From positions 54,604,401-54,668,400 of the forward strand of contig OX392527.1 in the NCBI GenBank assembly GCA_947623455.1: DNA of 64,000 nucleotides. Reading direction: 5' to 3'. Shown here in pieces: positions 46,161-59,104 of this stretch. Source of the stretch: Mimachlamys varia (Eukaryota > Mollusca > Bivalvia > Pectinida > Pectinidae). The number at the start of each line of letters is the position of its first letter. Within the stretch, counting starts at the first letter, position 1. The notes under the pieces are model-generated. The model searched no databases and was not told where the DNA came from. It worked only from the letters and a program-made list of their open reading frames with translations. Made by a program: the position numbers and the translations under genes.

Positions 46161-48906
46161 TAAAGAGTAACTGTAGTGCAAAACCATATTTTGTGTATGG
46201 AAAGATTGCTAAATAGTAAGTGAGATAATTCACACGAAATTTTTTTTTTGTAAAAATTACGAAGTTTTGACCATTTTTCTAAATTTCACACCTGAACCAA
46301 ATCAGAAAATCCCCGATTTTGCCATACGACCGGAAGTGACGTCACAACGGTGACCGCACTGATAGACTTGTATAGTCATTATATTAAAATTATATGAATC
46401 GTATCACGACTTGTTATTTGTATAGAGTCTTCTATTCAAGAATATGACACTTATTATATATCAAGGTTGTATGGAGTTCATTAATGACCCTACTGATAAT
46501 TCCAAGGTGTTGTATGCCCCAGGGGCCGTGATTAGTGGTGAGGGGGGTCGGGAGTTCCAAAGGTGTGCGGCACACGTGGTCATGATCACTCGACCATAAA
46601 TCAATTACCGCCGGACTCGCTAACATGATTAACAGGTTATTAACATGCACTTGATATGATTAGGTATTAATTTTCTCATATTTTATTTCATATAACACCG
46701 CTAAAACGGCGTGTGTATTCACTGATAGTCACGTTGATTGCATGCACATATCAGCAGGAACTGATCGTAACACCTTTTAAAATGCACGCTGAAAAATTTT
46801 AATGCATGTCGGTCAGCTGTATAAATACAAAACTACTTAGAAACAACCTCAAACAAACAGATAAGGAAAAGGATATTTGTGTTGCTTTAGACTACGGACT
46901 TAGCCCAATCTAATTCCGTGTATAGACTCGGAACTTCGAAAACCATATATTTTATTTCACTTCAAAGAAGAACAGTTAGTAACGTCATATAGAACGACAA
47001 GACCAGCCTTTGTATACGTACAATACGATGTACGTATATTGGAAAATGAAAATATATAACTTTTATCAATGCTTTCGACCTGTATAAACTGTTTTGACGG
47101 GTATCACATTTCGACTTCTTTTATATCCTTATATATGTTTGAGAAATTATAGGTGTGTATTAAAGTTAACAGCTTTCTATCCATTGATAATTTATTTACG
47201 TCTATGCAGTATAAAAAAAAACATTTCAAATTGTGAATATTGTAAAATAAATAGAATATGAGCGAAATCCTGATGTTACCTGTCTTCAGGCACATACATG
47301 TACATCGAAATAGAAATCAAGAACAATGTATTTCGAATTCTGTTTGAGAAAAAATAAGATTAGATCTTTGATAACCCCTGTGTTTTACAGACAAGAAATG
47401 AACATGGAACATCTTTTGAAAATAAGATGAGAAGATTGCTTAATTGGTTTTAATCACAGGCATTTGTGGCCAGGAGAATAGTCATCTAAATATATAGATG
47501 ATTTGCAAAATATGAATAATTAAAATAAAATATAAAAACTGACTCAAACAATTTTCTTTTTATGTTATTAATCATCTAAAACCATAATGAATGTAATTGC
47601 CAATTTTCAGCTTGATACGTCAAGCGGTTAAATTTCACAAAAAAAGAGTGTCTCATAGTCGATTTTTTGTTAAATTAAACCGCTTGACGTATCAAGCTGA
47701 AATTTGGCAATTATTTTCAATACGGTTTTAGATGATTAATAACATAAAAAGAAAATCTGAAAATTCAGTTTTTATATTTTATTTTAATTATCATATTTCG
47801 CTATGTTATCTATATATTTAGATGGCTATTCTCCTGGCCACAAGTGCCTGTTTTGTTCATTTATGTTAAAAATAAAATATGAAAAAACTGTGATACAGAC
47901 ATACCAGGGACGTATATGTGCATATACGTCCCCGAGACATATCAAGCAAGTTTTCAACAGAACTTTTCTTGTTGAATAGAAGAGTCAAACTCGAAATTAA
48001 AAAAGTGTCATATACTGTGTGAGTTGACGGTGGGTTACGGAGATTTCAAAAGATACATGTGCACTCGATAGTCTATGTTCCAGTCGAGAACTAACTACAG
48101 ATTTAGAGTATACATTTTGAAGTTATAAAGAGGGGATAATAACCGCAACATACTCAACTATTACAATTTAGTTAACTTTGATAGCCCCCCCACCCCCACC
48201 CCTCTCCAATGTTAATTACTTCCTATTTGAGTAACAAGTTACGTGTGTAGTTATCGAACTGACCAGGTAGATTATCCCGCTAATCTGATTACGTAATATA
48301 ATATAATGGACACTAACATGAGATGTACAATACTCAAAGGTATTATTATAAGAGTCACTCTTGAATCATTGGATAAATGATATGTATAACTGACATTATA
48401 GATGACCCAGAGTATTACAATATGATAGCGCATATCAGGGACGTATATGTGACATATACGTCCCTGCGCATATATATATATGGGTCCATTAAATTAATTT
48501 GAACAATCAATAAACACTATATTTATGAAAGAATCAAAATAGTTATTTCAATGACGATTTCAGATTATTCTCCCGACCCTCATATTATGGTACGTCCCTT
48601 AATTTCATTGTATAATACATTTTGAATCATTAATCAACCAGACGTACATATTACTATTATATATAGAGAGACATAGGACCCAATTTCTTGTGTTCCCGTT
48701 GTGACGTCATCAATACGTGTGCACAACTTTTAGCGGTTCGCGGTGCGCTTAATTAGCGTGTGGCAAAACAGGTAAAAAACCAAACTTCAACCTGTCGTAA
48801 CTTTGTAACCGGTCGGCCGATTTCGATGCGGTTTTCGACAATGTGTTAATGCCGACACAACGAGTCTGATCATTTCAGTTTCTATTTGCACTACAGTTAC
48901 TCTTTA
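46161..48906. mobile_element. 2.7-kb TIR element (TAAAGAGTAACTGTAGTGC)
   Basis: Perfect terminal repeats TAAAGAGTAACTGTAGTGCA and its inverse ending in ctacagttactcttta, with AT on both sides (TTAA context). Inserted in element C. It contains a 190-bp-armed inverted repeat (47457-47851) and two copies of the palindrome GGGACGTATATG… (47911, 48437). No transposase was recognised. A GC-richer block (46310-46800) shows no coding signal. Confidence 0.75.
47457..47851. repeat. Long inverted repeat, arms about 189 bp, loop about 17 bp
   Basis: Left arm 47457-47645 and right arm 47663-47851 match end to end in inverse orientation with scattered mismatches, for example 'tggccaggagaatag' / 'ctattctcctggcca' and 'cttgatacgtcaagcgg' / 'ccgcttgacgtatcaag'. 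A transcript would fold into a long double-stranded hairpin. Confidence 0.92.
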
Positions 48907-49140
48907 ATGCCCAGAATTGCATCAGACACGACGTTCTAAAGGGCCATAACTCTAGTAAATATTGACAAATCAAATTGTCATTCAGGAAAACACAACTTCA
49001 TGTCATGGTGATTAAGTCTAGCAAGTTGGAAAGTATGACAGTTTACAACAGAACTGCACTGTCTTCATAATATTATGCCTATTTTAAACTATGAAATGCT
49101 GTTGCACAAAGCTGAAATAACTCAACAAAACCTGTAATAT

Positions 49141-49790
49141 ACGTTCTGACCAACTTTGCTTCATAATGTCAAAACAAAATGTTTATCAGTGAAAGCTACA
49201 AAATTATATATAAATGTCCCTAATATTACCCCAAAGTTCCTATATAAACTATAGCAAACTTCATTCTCTCCCCAGGAGTGAACCTGTAGTCCAAGAGGGA
49301 ATTAAATTCACAATTTTGATAAAGCACCTCAAGACCTTTCCATTGGTGAAGACTATTTGATCCCAGCATTTGTAGGTGTGAAGAAGAAAACATTTGAAAT
49401 TTTAGTCAATTTGACCCTTTTGAGCCCCTCCCCAATGTCCAGTAGCTGGGCAAGAGTCAAAATTTTCCAAAGTCAAACCATCAACTCCTGGTTCTAATTT
49501 CAACCAACTTTCAACTATCTGCAACTGAAAATGAACAAAATATCCTAAAGTGTCATTTTCCTAAAAAACTATAGTAAACTTCAACCCCTCCCAGGAGAGA
49601 ACCTTCAGTCCAAGAGGCTTGAAATTCACAATTTTGATGGAGCACATTAAGACCTTTCCATTGGTGAAAAGTACTTGATTCCAGCTTATCTGGGTCTGGA
49701 GAAGAAGATTTTTGAAATTTTAACTAATTTGACCCCTTTTTGGCCCCTCCCTCAAGCCCCTAGGGTCTTCTTCTCAGGTGACCTAAACAT
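49141..49790 (+). mobile_element. Degenerate hairpin-ended element, 3' part
   Basis: Two diverged units carrying 'tataaactatagtaaactt', 'gaccttt ccattggtga' and 'tttgacccctttttggccc', ending 'cttctcaggtgacctaa' at about 49788. Same family as the arrays at 56.4-58.1 and 59.9-63.15 kb. Confidence 0.55.
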
Positions 49791-50327
49791 GTGGCAAAAA
49801 TCTAGATGCCTGTTGTTTGAAGAACTCTTTTTAGAAGAATTTTTTAAAAGGCCCAGTATGGCGCCATATTGAAAAATTTGCATTTGTGTGTATTTCCATC
49901 ATTGGATACTCACAATTGATTGCACTACGCTACACTATCACGTTATAAGTGTAGTGCAATCAATCATGGGTCTCCGACGAAGGTGTATTTCATGCAATTT
50001 CACAAATGGCCAAATTTTCATCATTTTTGATGTTAGTCATTTAAATCATCAGTTTGGCACCTTTTTTCAATATAGCAAGTTCATTCTTACTGTACAACTT
50101 CTTTGTGTTCAATATAAAGCAAATAATAGGAAACAAAGATATGTATTTTACATTTTGTTTAGGTTTTTAACATATTTAGTGTAACGGAAAAAAGTTTGGT
50201 ACCAGAATATTGAAAGATAAACCATTTAATAATGAGACAAAAAAAACCTAAGCCCGCTACTCTCCCATTTATATGACTGCTTTAGAAAGAGAAACCTTTT
50301 TCCTTTTGATTCGCCAAATATTAAAAC
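49791..50327. repeat. Diverged repeat with hairpin at 49910-49960
   Basis: Similar to 53030-53340 (for example 'tagcaagttcattcttactg' versus 'tagcaagctcatttttgctg'). A hairpin of 'attgattgcactac' with 'gtagtgcaatcaat' lies at 49916-49965. Non-coding. Confidence 0.5.
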
Positions 50328-52325
50328 TAGAGATCCCAGAGGGATCTTGGCACTGACCATCAATGATTTTCATTTGTTATTAGAAAGATGTTTTCCCTTC
50401 TTTTTTTCTTTCATCTATGTATTTCATCTTAGTTTAATACATGAAATTAAAAAAAATCTCTTAAAAATTAATAATATTTGAAAGAACTTCAGGTCTGTTG
50501 TATACTTTCAAAGTCAAATATAAGATGGTTTCCTGCATGTCAGCCATATTATTTTGCAGATCAGTGTTTCTCATGGCCATGTTGGCTTTTCAGATCAGCT
50601 AAAAAACTGAACAATACACAACTAGGCACCAAGGAGAACCTGTATATGACATTTGAGAAAGATTCATCTAGCATTTCTCATAAAACAGCGATCGCAAACT
50701 ATACTGTAAAATTCAAAGAGGACCGCCTATCAGCCATGTTTATTTTTCTCCAGATGAGCTTAAAAACTTGACAATGCATAACTCAGCACCAAAGGGAATC
50801 TACAAACTGAACTTGATTTTTTTGTTCATGAATAGAGGGAGGTGAGGACAGGGGTCACTGCTGCTAGAGAATGCTTGAAACCAAATTTGAAGAATGCCAA
50901 TCTCATATTGGTTGAAGATAAGTCATTTTAAATAAAAGTAATACAACCAAATAACCTATTTGATCATCCTTCCCCTCTATTCCCAAGGAGCTCAACACCT
51001 ATTGTAATCATATATAACTACAAGTGACACCCTGAAACACGAACTCATTTGAGGTGTTTACATACTTTACCAATATATGAAGTTTGATTAAAATCCCTTG
51101 AAAAATGAAGTCACTTAAGCCATGACAAATATTTTCTATAAATAGTATTGGTGACCATGATGTTGACCTGAGCACAAAGACGTTCGAGGTTTTCACTACC
51201 TGACCAATACATAAAGTAGAACGATGACAAACTGTGAACATGCATTCGAATGAAAGGCTATATCTCCTTCCCATCCTGGTTGCAAGGGGATAATAATATC
51301 CCTTTAAATTATATTGATGTTTAAGTATTTTAAAAATTTCTTTTTTTGTTCTGTTTATAATATTTGGCCCTGCTCTCAAACTCTACCTAAGCTCTAGATC
51401 CTAATTTGGTTAAATTTCCTGAATCTGGGGAAGGATCTTTCTCTATAATATATAACTCTTACTCTTCTGAAATAAAACGTTTGTCATGTCATTACAGGAA
51501 AAGGATTCTAAAACTTTTGAAATGATTGTCAGAAGAAGGAATGGTTTCCTCAAAGAATATGGACAAAATATACCCAAAAGTGTTGTTTCCCAATATAAAC
51601 TACAGTAAACTTTATCGGGACCCTCTCTGATGGGGATGGATAGCCAAGGGGTACTGAAATTTACAAGTTAACTAAAAACCTTGATGATCTTTCTATCCAT
51701 GTAGAGAAATAGACTGTAGTACCTCTGAGTCTGCCTAGAAGAACATTTTTGAGATTTTGTATATTTTCTTCTTGGGGCCCGCCCTGGCCCCTGGGGTAAG
51801 GGCAGGAATCCAAAATTTACAGTTTGATTCCATCCTTCTCCAAGGATGATTGTGACAAAGTAGAAATAATTTCTTACTTAAAATGGACATTTGAAATATA
51901 CCCAAAAGTTTTATTTCCCTATATAAACTATAGTAAACTCTACCCCCTCCCCAAGGGGGAACAGATAGCCCTGGGGTACTGAAATTTACAAATTAAACAA
52001 AGCCCCTGATGATCTTCCTATCCATGTAGAGAAATAGGCTGTAGTACCTCGGAGTCTGGAGAAATTTGTTTTTTGAAATTTAGGATAATTTTTCCTTTTG
52101 GGCCCTGTCCTGGCTCCTGGGGTAAGGGCAGAAATCCAAATTTTACAGTTTGATTCCATCTTTCTCCAAGGATGATTGTGACAAAGTAGAAATAATTTCT
52201 TACTTAAAATGCACAAAATATACCCAAAAGTTTTATTTTCCTATATAAACTATAGTAAAACGCTCACGAAGCCAGACGGAAAGTGATTGGAATAGGTCAC
52301 ATGAGACTTCATCTCAGGTGACCTA
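50328..52325 (+). mobile_element. Hairpin-ended element, degenerate array
   Basis: Starts 'ctagagatcccagagggatc' (palindromic GATCCCAGAGGGATC) and ends with the hairpin ggtcacatgagac-ttc-atctcaggtgacc then taa. The interior has diverged units with 'ccctatataaactatagtaa'. The next element of the family begins within three bases. Confidence 0.6.
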
Positions 52326-52740
52326 ACAAGAGGCCTGATGGGCCTACCTCGCTCCCCTGGTATCATTATCTCTCACTTGTAATCAACCCTTAAAGAGGCA
52401 TGAAATCTATAACTGCAAAATATTCGAAAGAACATGTTAAGATTTAAACAGATTTAACCCCCCCCCCCGAGACCTTGAATATGGGTCAAGGTCATTTCTT
52501 TTCGCGAACTTTGTCGGGCTTCATCCAAGGAACCTTTCAGACAAATATCATGCTTCTAGGACTTTTAGTTACTCAGAAGAAGTCACTTAAGGTTTAAAGA
52601 AATTTGACCTTTGTGAACTTGAATATGGGTCAAAGTTATTTCTGTTCACAAACATTGTTCTGCTTCATGGCATAAAATTGATTTAATAAGTATAAATGTT
52701 CATGGCAAAAATTAATTTTATAAGTATAGAAGTATTTTAA
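52326..52740 (+). mobile_element. Hairpin-ended element fragment (CAAGAGGCCTGATGGGCC)
   Basis: Head-to-tail with the preceding element. It starts caagaggcctgatgggccta then 'cgctcccctggtatc', as at 12717 and 33496. A run of C at 52449-52458. Confidence 0.6.
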
Positions 52741-53900
52741 ACAAGAGGCCTTAATGGTCACCTGACTTTTTCGTCAATTACATGTACTTTGCTAATGATA
52801 TATTCTTCTGAGGTTTCAGTCATGTTCAAGTCTTGTTTTAATCTCATTTATTCTTCTGAGATTTCAGTCATGTTCAAGATTCATTTTAATCTCATTTAAA
52901 CATTTTACATTATAATGAAGAAATTTTGATAAATTTTAATAGCATATATGCATCTGAAAATGGTGTCAAAAATATAAGTGTCAGTTGATTGTAGAACGTT
53001 TTTTACATGATTTAACAAAAATTACCAATTTGTTGGCCATTTTGAAAATGCATATATCTGTGTATATTTTGCACTTCACAAAAGGCCGAAATTTCACCTT
53101 TTGATGCTGGACTGATCTCTTAAAAACATCAGTGTTTCGCCAATTTTAATCATAGCAAGCTCATTTTTGCTGTACAACTTTATTATGTTCAATATTATAG
53201 AAATATTATGCAACAAAGTGAATAATTTTATACTTTTGTATTTTTCTCATAATTTTAGTGTGACTAGAGCACTTTTTATTCTTGAAACCGAAAATGCGAA
53301 AAATAACACAAATAGGAATGGGACAAAAAAAAAGGAAGCATGCTAACCCCCATTTTTTATGAAGATTTCAGACAGAGAAACACATTTTCTTTTCATATGT
53401 TTATGAATATTAAAAAAAGTTTAATTGCAGAACTTTTGTTATTTAGTGTTAAATCTGCAAAAAAAGGTGAAAAAATGAGGATTTTCTCATTAAAACATAA
53501 GGGGTAGGGTAACTAAAATCACTTTCCTAAGTTGAAATATTAAGTTAGAGAATCTTTACTTCCATAACTTAAAAGAAAATAGTATTTTGTCATTTCTGCA
53601 AACATTCATACATTTTCGATTACAAATTCGGGAGATATTGTATGAAAATGTCCTACAATTTGTCAAAACTGCAAAATTCACTTAAAATCACTTATTATGT
53701 CATATTTGACCAATCATAGCGCAAGCAAGAGCAAACTGACATACATCATTATCTTTGCATTTTCTGCCATGCCATGAACTCAGTTTTCCAAAAATGTATA
53801 TTAGAAAAAAAGTTTAATACAGGAAACTTTTGCCTTCTCAGAAGAATACATCTTTAAATAATCCTTATATAAGTCTCTACAAGTTTCAATTGCATGTCTA
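52741..53900 (+). repeat. Repeat-derived sequence (CAAGAGGCCTTAATGGTCACC start)
   Basis: Begins with a decayed hairpin-element start. 53030-53340 is a diverged copy of 49860-50300. The remainder (53.35-53.9 kb) is AT-rich with no gene recognised. Confidence 0.45.
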
Positions 53901-55060
53901 TACAATAATATAGGTTGACAATATATGAGAAAAATATTGTTTTGTTGGGGTGCAAACTCGGGACCTCTGGCCCTTAATTGGGCCATATCCTGTTTATTTG
54001 CAAACTTGTCGCAACTTTCCATGAATTTGGTTGAAATCCATCCAGTGGTTCTTGAGATGAAGTCATTCAAAGATGATTGTACATGTGGCCTTGAAAGTGA
54101 GGCCAAGTGATTTATTTTTCCAAAATTTTGTTCAACTCCTTCCCATTTGTCTCTTGGCCTTTCAATATTTCAGAGGGTGTTGTTTGAAGGATTTGACATA
54201 TTTGACCTCTGTGATTTTGAAAATGTGTACAAGTGATTTATATTCACAAACTTTGTCCTGCTTCCTTCAAAGAAGCTACCAGCCAAATACAGTGTATTGC
54301 ATCAACGCTCTAGGACTTATGAGAATTTTAGAAGGTGTCATTTGAAAGTTTTCAACACATTTGACGCTTGTCACCTTGAAAAACAGTCACAAATTAGTCT
54401 TTTTAGCAAACTTTGTTTGGCTCCTTCCAAGGAAGCTATTAGCCAAATATCATGTCTCTAGGCCTTTTAGGAATTTCTGAAGGTGTTGTTTGAAAGTTTT
54501 GGACACATTTGACCCCTGGGACTTCGAATATTTTCTTTTGCAAACTTTGTTCAGCTCCTTCTGTGGAAGTTACCACCCAAATATGATGTCTCTATGCCTT
54601 TTAGGTATTTCTGAAGTCGTTTGAAGGGTTTGGACACATTTGCTCTTGAAAGTCGGTCCAGTTATTTGCTTTCACAAACATGGTTCAGCTTCTTCCATGG
54701 AAGCTACCTGCCAAATCTCATGTCCTTTGGCCTGGCCTTTTGGGAATTTCATAAGGTGCCGCTTAAAAGTTTTTGACACATATAACCCCTGTGACCTTGA
54801 GGGAAGGTTTTGAGTGTTTCAAAAGAAATCCTTTGAAGGTTTTTACATATTTGGCCCCTGTGAATGTAGGTCAAAGTTGGGTTTTTTTTTTTTCAAAAAC
54901 TTGACTCCTTCCAATGAAGCTCTACCAGGCATGTATTATGTCACTAGGCCTTTTGGTATTTCAGAAAAAGTTGTTTTAAAGGAAAAGTTGACGAAGGCAG
55001 AACAGAGGAAAAAAGATGTACGCCGCACTATGGCATTAACCTCACTTTAGCCCTTTGAGC
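53901..55060 (+). repeat. Degenerate tandem array of hairpin-element type
   Basis: About eight diverged units with 'gctccttccaaggaagcta', 'ccaaatatcatgtctctagg' and 'tttgacccctgtgaccttga', the same text as at 1-200. It ends near 'ctttagccctttgagct'. Not coding. Confidence 0.6.
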
Positions 55061-56011
55061 TAAAAAAACCCTCACAAAACCTGTTCATGAGTTCCCCCTT
55101 ATCTACCTTTAACGTGAGTTGTTTTAAGCCAACCTGTGATTGAAGTTGCTGAATGAAATTTTCACAACTTAATCATGGGGCATTAACCACATTGAAGAGC
55201 ATTATGAGAACACCAGCCAAATTTGACATATAACCTTTACACTGTGACCCATACATTGATTTAAAGGTCCAGACCATCAATACAACTTGATTTCTAGAAC
55301 AAATGCTTCCAATTAAATATTGACTTTTTTCGAGGTAAATATGATGCATCTCTGAACAAGATATTCATCAGCTGGTTCATAGAACATTATGGCCAAGAAA
55401 AAATCTTCACATATCAAAAATATTTATTTATAAATTTGACTAAAACATTATTAGTTACTAACTTTAGTGTCGAAACATCGGAACAAAATATCCAGATCTT
55501 AATTTAGAAACTTGAGGTCAATATTATGCAGGACAAAAATAGACACAAGGGGTTGATATGCTATAAACAAACCTGAGAATAAGGATTCGCAAAGAAGAAT
55601 AAAGGGAAACCAGCAGATATGAAATATAGCAACAAACATGTAATTTGATTTTCATAATTTGTAGACATTTGAACATTCATCACATATATATATCAAATAT
55701 TGAAACAATTTCTTTAAGTATTATCTTCATCCACAGACAGCAATTTTTATTATGTTATACAGAGGTATCAAGCAGTAGGTATACTAAATGCTGTACAAGA
55801 GAGATATTATGTACAGGTTTGACATTTCCAGAACTCAAAATACAATATTGCAGAAAGATGACTCCTGAAATTCACACTGGATTTGGAGAAAACAAAATGG
55901 ACCGAAAATTTAAACTTTATACTCTACCAGTCGATACCTGATTGACCCAAGAAAATGCTGAGCACTTTTATCATCCAGAGGGAAGCTCAAGCCGTCTAGC
56001 AAATACAACTA
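55061..56011. other. non-coding, nothing recognised
   Basis: Intergenic or intronic sequence. A 98-codon plus-strand frame at 55645-55941 has no recognised motif. Confidence 0.35.
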
Positions 56012-56189
56012 CAGTTAAACCCCACTTACTCGAACCAGGTTTACTCGAATACCCCTCATTCGTCAACCAGTTCTTTTGGTCCAGACCAAGTTCGTACATA
56101 TTCAAACAACCTCGGATTACTCGAATTACCATGTATTCCTCGAACTATTGATCAGGTCCAAACAAGTTCGAATAAGTGGAGTTTAACTG
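56012..56189. mobile_element. pogo-like MITE (CAGTTAAACCCC), TA flanked
   Basis: 178 bp with inverted ends CAGTTAAACCCCACTTACTC and gaataagtggagtttaactg, TA on both sides. Internal 'tactcgaa' motifs. Related to 20222-20388. Confidence 0.85.
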
Positions 56190-56335
56190 TACTTTAAAAG
56201 GCAAAATAAGCCCATACCTGATAAGCTCAATCCCCCACTTTTCCTTACCTACTGTTCATAAGTTGTGCCTGGTAATGAGACCCGTATCAGAACACTTTCT
56301 GGCGTTAAAGAAAGGACAGAATATAAAGAGGATAT

Positions 56336-58560
56336 TCAATGGTTTGTCGTTTAATATCAAATATATTTCACTCGTATGGCAGATTTTTTTTTTATATTTT
56401 CACAAGTGAATATAACAAGAGGCCCATGGGCCTTAACGGTCACCTGATGTTTGTTTGATATGAAAGAGAAATATTGGAATGTTGAGATGAATATTTATAA
56501 CAATACATTGTAGCATATCTGGGAGTGGAAAAAATGAATTTTTGAAATTATGTCAATTTGACCCTTTTAGGCCCCACCCCTCAGGCATCTGGGGGTCAGT
56601 CAGTGTCAATATGTGCATACTACTCAAAAGTCATGTCATATTGATAATTTCAACCAAATTTGCATCATTTCTTATGGCAATTAAACAAATAATGCAAAAA
56701 AATGTTTTTTTCTGCCAATATACTATAGTAAACTTAACCCCCTCCACAGCGGGAGATGCAAGACCCAAGAGTCATGAAATTCACAATTTTGGTAAAGAAC
56801 CTTAAAACCAATCCATCTATGAAGAGTATTTGATTCCAGCATATCTGGGAGAAGAGAAGAAGATTTTTGAAATTTTTGTCAATTTGACCCTTTTTGGCCC
56901 CGCCCTCCAGCCCCTGGGGGTCAACTAGGGCCAACATGTGCATACCATCAAAGTGTCATCCCATGCTGATAATTTGATACAAGTTAGAATGAATTGCAAT
57001 ACAAATCCAACAAATAATAGTTAAAAATGTGATTTCCCTATATAAACTATAGTAAAGTTTACCCCCTCCCCAGGGACAAACGTGAGACCCCAGGGTCATG
57101 AAATTCACAATTTTGGTAAAGCACCTTAAGACCCTTCCATCTATGAAGAGTATTTGATTCTACCATATCTGAGAGTAGAGAAGAAGATTTTTGAAATTTT
57201 TGTCAATTTGACCCTTTTTGGCCCTGCCCCGCAGGCCCCTGGGGGTCAACTAGGGCCAACATGTACATACCATCAAAGTGTCATCCCATGCTGATAATTT
57301 GATACAAGTAAGAATGAATTCCAATACAAATCCAACAAGTAATAGTCAAAAATGTGATTTCCCTATATAAACTATAGTAAAGTTTACCCCCTCCCCAGGG
57401 GCAAACATGAGACCCAAGGGTCATGAAATTCACACTTTTGGTAAAGCACCTTAAGACGCTTCCATCTATGAAGAGTATTTGATTCTGCCATATCTAAGAG
57501 TAGAGAAGAAGATTTTTGAAATGTTTGTCAATTTGACCCTTTTTGGCCCCGCCCACCAGCCCCTTGGGGTCAACTAGGGCCAACATGCACATACCATCAA
57601 AGTGTCATCCTATGCTGATAATTTTATACAAGTTAGAATGAATTCCAATACAAATCCAACAAATAATAGTCAAAAATGTGATTTCCCTATATAAACTATA
57701 GTAAAGTTTACCCCCTCCCCAGGGGCAAACATGAGACCCCAGGGTCATGAAATTCACAATTTTGGTAAAGCACCTTAAGACCCTTCCATCTATGAAGAGT
57801 ATTTGATTCTACCATATCTGAGAGTAGAGGAGAAGATTTTTGAAGTTTTAGTCAATTTGACCCTTTTTGGCCCCGCCCCGCATGCCCCTGGGGGGGGGGT
57901 GGGGACCATATAATTCACAATTTTGGTTCACCCTCAGCCATGGAAGCTTCCTGTAAAATTTCATTGAATTTGGTTCAGCGGTTTTGGAGAAGAAGTCGAA
58001 AATGTAAAAAGTTTACGGACGCACGACGGACAATGCGGACAAAAGGCGATTAGAATAGGTCACTTGAGACTTCGTCTCAGGTGACCTAAAAACATTCTGC
58101 CATACGAGCGAAATATATTTGTATTAAACAGCAAACAGTTGAATTTTCTTGTTATTACATTTCGAGTGAGGCGTTAGAAATGCTTTCATGACAATTTTTT
58201 CTTTACCTGCCTACTGGAAAGTAGGTAGGACTAAGCCAACACGTCGAAATTACAACTGATTGGAAACAGTCAAACTACACTCATCTTCCAACCCATTAAT
58301 CATTAAATCCTACAGCATTACCTCATCAATATCTACTGCTGTTGCCATTTCTTAAAGATCAGCCATTTCCATCCCACCCCAATAGAAAGGTTCTAGCAGA
58401 CGACAACAATGCCAGGGGGCAATGGGGGAGTTCAATCAAGGGGAACAACTACCAACAAAACCTTATATTTTCACTGAAAAATCTAATATTTTCACTGCTC
58501 ATCACTGCAGTGAAAATATAAGATTTATTAGTTTGATGATTTTCTTTATTTCACAGGCTT
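56336..58560. mobile_element. Fold-back element, copy split by a 1.7-kb insertion
   Basis: Left part 56336-56415 ('aatggtttgtcgttt', 'gtatggcagattttt') and right part 58089-58560 ('attctgccatacgagcg', 'ttgaattttc', then 'ttttcactgcagtgaaaa'-type palindromes). Matches 42755-43330 when the insertion is removed. Confidence 0.6.
56416..58088 (+). mobile_element. Hairpin-ended element with ~325-bp internal repeats
   Basis: Starts CAAGAGGCCCATGGGCCTTA and ends with gtttacggacgcacgacgg, then the hairpin ggtcacttgagac-ttc-gtctcaggtgacc and taa. Core units of about 325 bp (landmark 'ctgataattt' at 56966, 57291 and 57615). No target duplication is evident against the fold-back element. Non-coding. Confidence 0.75.
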
Positions 58561-58605
58561 GGTTTGGTTGATTTTATTTTACGTCATATTAGCAGCCAGT
58601 GTCAT

Positions 58606-59000
58606 TTAAAGGCCCAATATACGTAACTTTCGGCAAAACTTGAAGCGAAAAATGAAGCCTAGTAGCTTATTATGTTTATAGATTTAGATAAGATTAACTG
58701 ATATCATCAATATTCAAGATGAACTCTTGCGCGGTTACCGGTACAGCAGCAGTTGAAATACGGTATTTGTAAACACGCATCCATTTCGAACTGTCTTCTA
58801 CCTACGGCTTTGTTGTTGAAGTTGGCCCCACCTGAATTATTTTCAATCCTTTGGATTTTTTTGTCAACAGTTTCTTGTTAGTTACCGCTCAATTTTACCT
58901 CGTTTTAGGCTTGTTTTTGCACGGTTATCAACTTGATTTTTTTTCATAATTTTACTGAATCCCAAACAATTTCCTGAAGTTACGTATATTGGGCCTCTAA
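58606..59000 (+). mobile_element. ~395-bp MITE (TTAAAGGCCCAATATACG), copy 3
   Basis: Termini tttaaaggcccaatatacgt and acgtatattgggcctctaa. The interior is collinear with 40020-40415. Confidence 0.8.
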
Positions 59001-59104
59001 GGATGTGCCAGGTTTTGCAGGTGGAGGAAAGCCGGAGTACCTGGTGAAAAACCACTGACCTATGATTAGTGTCTGGCAACAGGCAAGTAATGTAATAAAT
59101 AGGT

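Larger units (their letters stand above)
45725..49140 (+). mobile_element. Element C copy 3, split by a 2.7-kb TIR element
   Basis: Left end 'caagcggaggtatgatacgc'. Pieces lie at 45725-46160 and 48907-49140, with the usual 'caggaaaacacaacttcatg' and 'gaaataactcaacaaaa' phrases. The right end decays without the terminal hairpin. Confidence 0.7.

Noticed and set aside
49888..50184. 98-codon plus-strand frame
   Set aside because: It lies in a diverged repeat whose other copy (53030-53340) does not keep the frame open.
53801..54106. 101-codon minus-strand frame with DNA-repair-like wording
   Set aside because: It overlaps the degenerate hairpin-element array and shares text with other repeat copies.
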